Position numbers and translations under genes: made by a program. Shown here in pieces: positions 60,735 to 64,000 of a DNA stretch of 64,000 nt (within the stretch, counting starts at the first letter, position 1; the number at the start of each line of letters is the position of its first letter). The notes under the pieces were generated by a model. The model ran no database searches. It was given only the letters and a program-made list of their open reading frames with translations, and was not told the DNA's origin. The DNA comes from an uncultured Mesonia sp. Its GTDB lineage: Bacteria; Bacteroidota; Bacteroidia; Flavobacteriales; Flavobacteriaceae. The DNA lies in assembly GCA_947494545.1 (NCBI GenBank), contig CANLVH010000003.1:1-64000 (forward strand), given 5' to 3'.

Positions 60735-61394
60735 CTAGTCTACTTTCTCTTTAAATCTTTTTATAATTTTCTCACTACTCTGAATGCTGTTTTTGGCCCA
60801 AAAATACCTGGTAGCCAATTCGTCTTCTTTAGAGAGTTGCCAAGAAATACTACTTTTTTTAAGTTTATTGGTAAGCGCTTGCAAAATAATCGCGGCAGAG
60901 ACAGAGATATTTAAACTTTCAGTAAAACCTACCATTGGTATTTTTAAAAAACCATCGGCGTTTTCTAAAACTTCTTTGGAGAGTCCTTCTTTTTCGGTGC
61001 CAAAAAATAAAGCAGCCGGTTTACTTATGTCAAAATCATCAAGCATGCAGGCATTGTTATGTGGTGTAGTAGCAATAATTTGGTAGCCTTTTTCGCGTAA
61101 ATTTTCTATACTTTCACTTACGTGGTTATACCGGTTTACGCTTACCCATTTTTGCGCTCCCATAGCAATTTCACGATCTATACGTTTACGGTTGCGTTCT
61201 TCTATAATATGAATGTTTTGAATGCCAAAAACATCGCAACTTCTAATAACTGCACTGGTATTATGTAATTGATAAACATCTTCCGTGGCAACGGTAAAAT
61301 GATTGGTACGTTGCGCTAAAACTTTTTGAAAACGTTGTTTTCTATTTTCGGTAAGAAAAGTTTCTAAATGAGCTAGTAATTTTATATCTATCAT
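60735..61394 (-). CDS. TrmH-family tRNA/rRNA methyltransferase
   Basis: Started at the ATG at 61394 (MIDIKLLAHLETFLTENRKQRFQKVLAQRTNHFTVATEDVYQLHNTSAVIRSCDVFGIQNIHIIEE), 219 residues. SPOUT features are HNTSAVIRSCDVFGI, PAALFFGTEKEGLSKEVLENADGFLKIPMVGFTESLNISVSAAIIL, which form the knot and SAM site. It resembles TrmH (2'-O-methylation of tRNA G18). The longer open frame crosses its promoter, so it was rejected. Confidence 0.88.
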   Translation of the reverse strand: MIDIKLLAHLETFLTENRKQRFQKVLAQRTNHFTVATEDVYQLHNTSAVIRSCDVFGIQNIHIIEERNRKRIDREIAMGAQKWVSVNRYNHVSESIENLREKGYQIIATTPHNNACMLDDFDISKPAALFFGTEKEGLSKEVLENADGFLKIPMVGFTESLNISVSAAIILQALTNKLKKSSISWQLSKEDELATRYFWAKNSIQSSEKIIKRFKEKVD

Positions 61395-61423
61395 TAATTT
61401 TTTAAAAATAAAGTAGGAAATAT

Positions 61424-61460
61424 CAAATTTAATGCAATTTTTGTATTGGCAAGACCAATA
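61424..61460 (-). promoter_or_regulatory. trmH-like gene promoter with an embedded inverted repeat
   Basis: Minus-strand TTG (61450-61452), 18 bases and TAAATTTG (61424-61431) fit the consensus. The -33 side lies within a perfect inverted repeat TATTGG (61444-61449) / CCAATA (61455-61460), which lies just upstream of the divergent sigma factor gene and could be an operator for one or both. Confidence 0.6.
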
Positions 61461-61469
61461 TTTACATTT

Positions 61470-62003
61470 ATGCAACAAGACCAGCTTCTAGAACTTATAG
61501 AGCAGAAAGATGAAAAATCTTTTGACTACCTCTACGATATGTATGCCCAAAGCCTTTTTGGTGTAATTAACGCTGTAGTAAAAAACAAGGCTCAGGCAGA
61601 AGATGTTTTGCAAGAAGTAATGGTTAAAATCTGGGAAAACCTAGATTCTTACAAAAAAGAAAAAGGACGTTTTTATACCTGGATTGTAAATATAGCCCGC
61701 AACGCAGCTATAGATAAGTATAGATCTAAAGCCTATAAAAAGCAAAGACAAAACCTAAGTACAGATAATTTCGTAAGTATATTAGAGGGCTCGTATAATT
61801 TAGGGAGATTAACCAATGCCATAGGTATTGAAGCTTTTGTAAAAAAACTAAAACCCAAGTGCATTAAAATAATAGATTTATTGTTTTATAAAGGCTTCAC
61901 ACAAAAAGAAGCTGCCGAAGATTTAAGCATTCCGTTAGGGACTTTAAAAACTAGAAACCGAGCTTGCATAAATGATTTAAGAACTTTATTGAACGTAAAA
62001 TGA
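61470..62003 (+). CDS. ECF-like RNA polymerase sigma factor
   Basis: Started at ATG 61470 (MQQDQLLELIEQKDEKSFDYLYDMYAQSLFGVI), 177 residues. Region 2 is seen in QAEDVLQEVMVKIWENLDSYKKEKGRFYTWIVNIARNAAIDKYRS (about 40-85), and region 4 in CIKIIDLLFYKGFTQKEAAEDLSIPLGTLKTRNRACINDLRTLL (about 130-172). It overlaps the anti-sigma gene by four bases (ATGA), so they form one regulatory unit. Which stress activates it is unknown. Confidence 0.92.
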   Translation: MQQDQLLELIEQKDEKSFDYLYDMYAQSLFGVINAVVKNKAQAEDVLQEVMVKIWENLDSYKKEKGRFYTWIVNIARNAAIDKYRSKAYKKQRQNLSTDNFVSILEGSYNLGRLTNAIGIEAFVKKLKPKCIKIIDLLFYKGFTQKEAAEDLSIPLGTLKTRNRACINDLRTLLNVK

Positions 62004-62782
62004 GTACACAAGAATACATAGATTCCGGTATTTTAGAACTGTATGTTTACGGCTCTTTATCTAAAGATGAAGCAAGAGAAGTACAAGAAATGATAGCCAA
62101 ACATCCGGAAATAAAAAAGGAAGTAGAAGCTATAGAAGAAGCGGTAATTAGACTTTCTAGTAGCGCCGCACCCTATTTGCCGGCTGTAAATTACCAGCGC
62201 ATTAAAGAGGAACTATTTACCAATTCTGCAAAAGTTAAAACTTTACGGAAAACTTCTTGGGCTACTTATACCGGATGGGCTGCAGCCCTACTCTTACTTA
62301 TAGCTTCGGCAGTTTTTTATAATCAATATCAAAGCAACGAAGAAGTTTTAAAAGTAGTTACTACCGAAAAAGAAGAATTACAAAAAGATAAGAAACAATT
62401 AGAAAATGTTCAGGAAGAATACGCCATTACTTTAAATATTCTTCGCGATAAAAACACTAGTGTTGTTCCTTTAGAAGGACAAAAAAATTACAGCAACGCT
62501 TATGCACAAGCTTATTATAACAAAGAATCTAAAGAAGTTATAATAGATGCACAAGGTTTACCGGAACCACCAAAAGGAATGGTTTATCAGGTCTGGTCTT
62601 TACAATTTGATCCGTTAACGCCAACCAGCGTTGGTTTGTTGGAAGAATTTAAAACCAACGACTCTAAGTTATTTCGTGTAGCAGAAGCACCATCTGCAGA
62701 AGCTTTTGGAATTACTTTAGAACCAGCGGGCGGAAGTGAAACTCCAACAATGGATAAGCTATATACTTTAGGGAAAGTGTAA
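62000..62782 (+). CDS. RskA-type anti-sigma factor
   Basis: The 260-residue protein has an N-terminal sigma-binding zone (MSTQEYIDSGILELYVYGSLSKDEAREVQEMIAKHPEIKKEVEAIEEAV), one membrane segment (near 92-110, YTGWAAALLLLIASAVFYNQY), a coiled coil (about 115-140) and a periplasmic RskA domain (GQKNYSNAYAQAYYNKESKEVIIDAQGLPEPPKGMVYQVWSL ... FGITLEPAGGSETPTMDKLYTLGKV). It holds the sigma factor upstream inactive until cleaved. No HxxxCxxC zinc motif is present at the N-terminus. Confidence 0.9.
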   Translation: MSTQEYIDSGILELYVYGSLSKDEAREVQEMIAKHPEIKKEVEAIEEAVIRLSSSAAPYLPAVNYQRIKEELFTNSAKVKTLRKTSWATYTGWAAALLLLIASAVFYNQYQSNEEVLKVVTTEKEELQKDKKQLENVQEEYAITLNILRDKNTSVVPLEGQKNYSNAYAQAYYNKESKEVIIDAQGLPEPPKGMVYQVWSLQFDPLTPTSVGLLEEFKTNDSKLFRVAEAPSAEAFGITLEPAGGSETPTMDKLYTLGKV

Positions 62783-62843
62783 ATAGCAATTTTTTAGTTT
62801 ATATTCTATATCCCGGTAATTTCAGTAAAAACTTTAAAAAAAG

Positions 62844-63527
62844 TTACGCTTTATCTAATAATTCTTCAACCAATTTAGGAACGCCTATCGCTGCTTTTTC
62901 TGCACGGACTTCTAAGTTTTCATTTGAGTTAACAGCCGGTTTTGGGTCTATAAAATAAATAGGAATACCATCTGATGCAAAATCTATCAACCCGGCAGCC
63001 GGATAAACTTGCATAGAGGTACCAATAATTATAAGAATATCTGCTTTACTAACTTTATCTGCAGCAATTTCTAGCATTGGCACCGCTTCACCAAACCAAA
63101 CAATATGCGGACGTAGTTGATGATTGTGTTCGCAAAAATCGCCTATATTCAAATCTTCTTTCCAGTCCATTATCAAGTTTTCATCAAAGGTGCTTCGCAC
63201 TTTAAAAAGCTCGCCGTGTAAATGAATTACGTTTGTACTACCTGCCCGTTCGTGCAAATCGTCTACATTTTGTGTAATTATTTCTACTTGAAAAGCATTT
63301 TCTAATTTTGCCAAAGCTTTATGCGCATCGTTAGGTTGCACGGTTTTTAATTGTTGCCGGCGTTTATTGTAAAAGTCTAACACCAATTCTCTATTAGCTT
63401 CCCAGCCTTGCGGCGATGCAACTTGCATTACATCGTGGCCTTCCCATAGACCATCTGCATCTCTAAAAGTTTTTATACCACTTTCGGCACTTACTCCGGC
63501 GCCGGTTAAAACCACTACATTTTTCAT
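62844..63527 (-). CDS. cobB: Sirtuin (CobB-like NAD-dependent deacylase)
   Basis: The 227-residue sirtuin has the NAD-binding LTGAGVSAESGIKTFRDADGLWE (7-29), TQNVDDLHERAGSTNVIHLHGEL with the catalytic His (near 101) and RPHIVWFGEAVP, and GTSMQVYPAAGL. Tyr and Arg in DFYNKRRQ (near 52-55) fit the class III desuccinylase/demalonylase signature. The usual zinc ribbon is much reduced: only one Cys remains in the segment between HGELFKVRS and RPHIVWF. It would remove acyl groups from lysines. Confidence 0.9.
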   Translation of the reverse strand: MKNVVVLTGAGVSAESGIKTFRDADGLWEGHDVMQVASPQGWEANRELVLDFYNKRRQQLKTVQPNDAHKALAKLENAFQVEIITQNVDDLHERAGSTNVIHLHGELFKVRSTFDENLIMDWKEDLNIGDFCEHNHQLRPHIVWFGEAVPMLEIAADKVSKADILIIIGTSMQVYPAAGLIDFASDGIPIYFIDPKPAVNSNENLEVRAEKAAIGVPKLVEELLDKA

Positions 63528-63938
63528 AGGTGTATTTTAAAATTTAGACAATTAACTTACTAAAAATTATACGTTCCGTAAAGCAAAATATACTGCGAAA
63601 TTAGAAATGTACTGCTAAGCAATTCAATTCCGTAAAGAAATATATACAATGTAGATTAAGCAGTCATTCTACAATTAAAACTCTAATCGATTAATAAAGA
63701 AGTTTCAAGGTTAATGAATAGGCTTATCCGACAAAAAAATTTGTAATTATCTCAATAGCACTGGTCAATTCCCTAAAAAAATAAAAATTTTTATACTTTT
63801 TAATTTACTGATATTCAGTTATTTGAATTAAATAAAGAAAGAAATCTAAAAAAAAGTAGATATTTTTTAAAACCGCACTCCTTTTATTCTCGTAAGTAAA
63901 GTAGAAAGCAAAATTGTTTAACCAAAAAAACACAAATC
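63528..63938. other. Intergenic region between the sirtuin and a lipoprotein gene
   Basis: AT-rich with no supported gene. It contains two TTCCGTAAAG decamers 54 bases apart in the same orientation (63574-63583 and 63628-63637). No clear promoter for the next gene was found. Confidence 0.5.
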
Positions 63939-64000
63939 ATGAAAACAAGAATTTTAGCTTCTTTACTATTAACCTTTTTGATATTTACGAGTTGTAGCGA
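63939..64000 (+). CDS. Partial lipoprotein gene at the window edge
   Basis: The ATG at 63939 opens MKTRILASLLLTFLIFTSCS, a lipoprotein signal with lipobox FTSC (Cys at residue 19) before the window ends. The rest lies to the right, so the family cannot be named. Confidence 0.7.
   Translation, partial: MKTRILASLLLTFLIFTSCS

Larger units (their letters stand above)
5704..63637. repeat. Dispersed decamer TTCCGTAAAG (18 exact copies; span of the outermost copies)
   Basis: Plus-orientation starts: 5704, 6285, 9243, 9846, 26728, 32738, 36531, 50904, 52177, 55064, 63574, 63628. Reverse-complement (CTTTACGGAA) starts: 9595, 26670, 28516, 41214, 44567, 62241. Ten lie in genes, in several codon phases (SFTEL, LYGK, SVK, LRK), and eight lie between genes. 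Only the listed sites belong to the feature. Counting was by eye, so a few copies may be missed. Confidence 0.8.

Overview
This window is AT-rich chromosomal DNA from a member of the Bacteroidota, almost certainly a flavobacterium (Flavobacteriaceae). Four things point there: promoters of the Bacteroidota type (TTG, about 19 bases, TAnnTTTG) with no obvious Shine-Dalgarno sites; a PorX response regulator, the type IX secretion regulator; a fused lpxC-fabZ gene; and flavobacterial families such as DUF4290 and BatA-like vWA proteins. The species cannot be named from this sequence. Most of the window is housekeeping. No insertion sequence, prophage, CRISPR array or rRNA operon was seen.

Layout. 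1-6,830 (minus): histidine operon in the order leader peptide-hisG-D-C-B-H-A-F-IE. Promoter, leader peptide and attenuator look intact, but hisG, hisB, hisA, hisF and hisIE are all broken, while hisD, hisC and hisH stay open. 6,831-18,054 (minus): prohibitin-like and vWA proteins, fabG, sucD, then a tight cluster HD hydrolase-lpxD-lpxC/fabZ-lpxA-efp-lpxD paralogue-NTF2-like that makes the outer-membrane lipid A precursor. 18,090-22,902 (plus): porX, tsaE, two small envelope genes, alanine dehydrogenase and two conserved flavobacterial genes. 22,951-30,288: msrA, a LolD-type ATPase, a TIGR02757 protein, a BatA-like protein, a dihydroorotase homologue without its metal-binding HxH, and an esterase. 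30,288-41,035: a metal-dependent hydrolase, an uncharacterised 494-residue protein, murA, DUF4290, DUF493, an ATPase, recQ, fmt, HU, YqgE, a class IV aminotransferase and a START-like protein. 41,361: tRNA-Met(CAU).

41,493-47,698: a membrane iron-sulfur protein with a flavoprotein partner, YceI, an accessory phospholipase D-like protein beside a degenerate tandem repeat, and hisS. 47,795-64,000: an ABC permease, the rpsF-rpsR-rplI operon, an orphan LytTR regulator, priA, nadC, rlmH, an XTP/dITP diphosphatase, a DEAD-box helicase, a TrmH-family methylase, an ECF-like sigma factor with its anti-sigma factor, a sirtuin, and the first codons of a lipoprotein.

Two things stand out beyond gene content. 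The histidine pathway carries at least eight separate lesions, which predicts histidine auxotrophy unless intact copies exist elsewhere. The decamer TTCCGTAAAG occurs 18 times in both orientations, in several reading frames and between genes, far above what composition predicts; its function is unknown. No convincing new multi-gene system was found.
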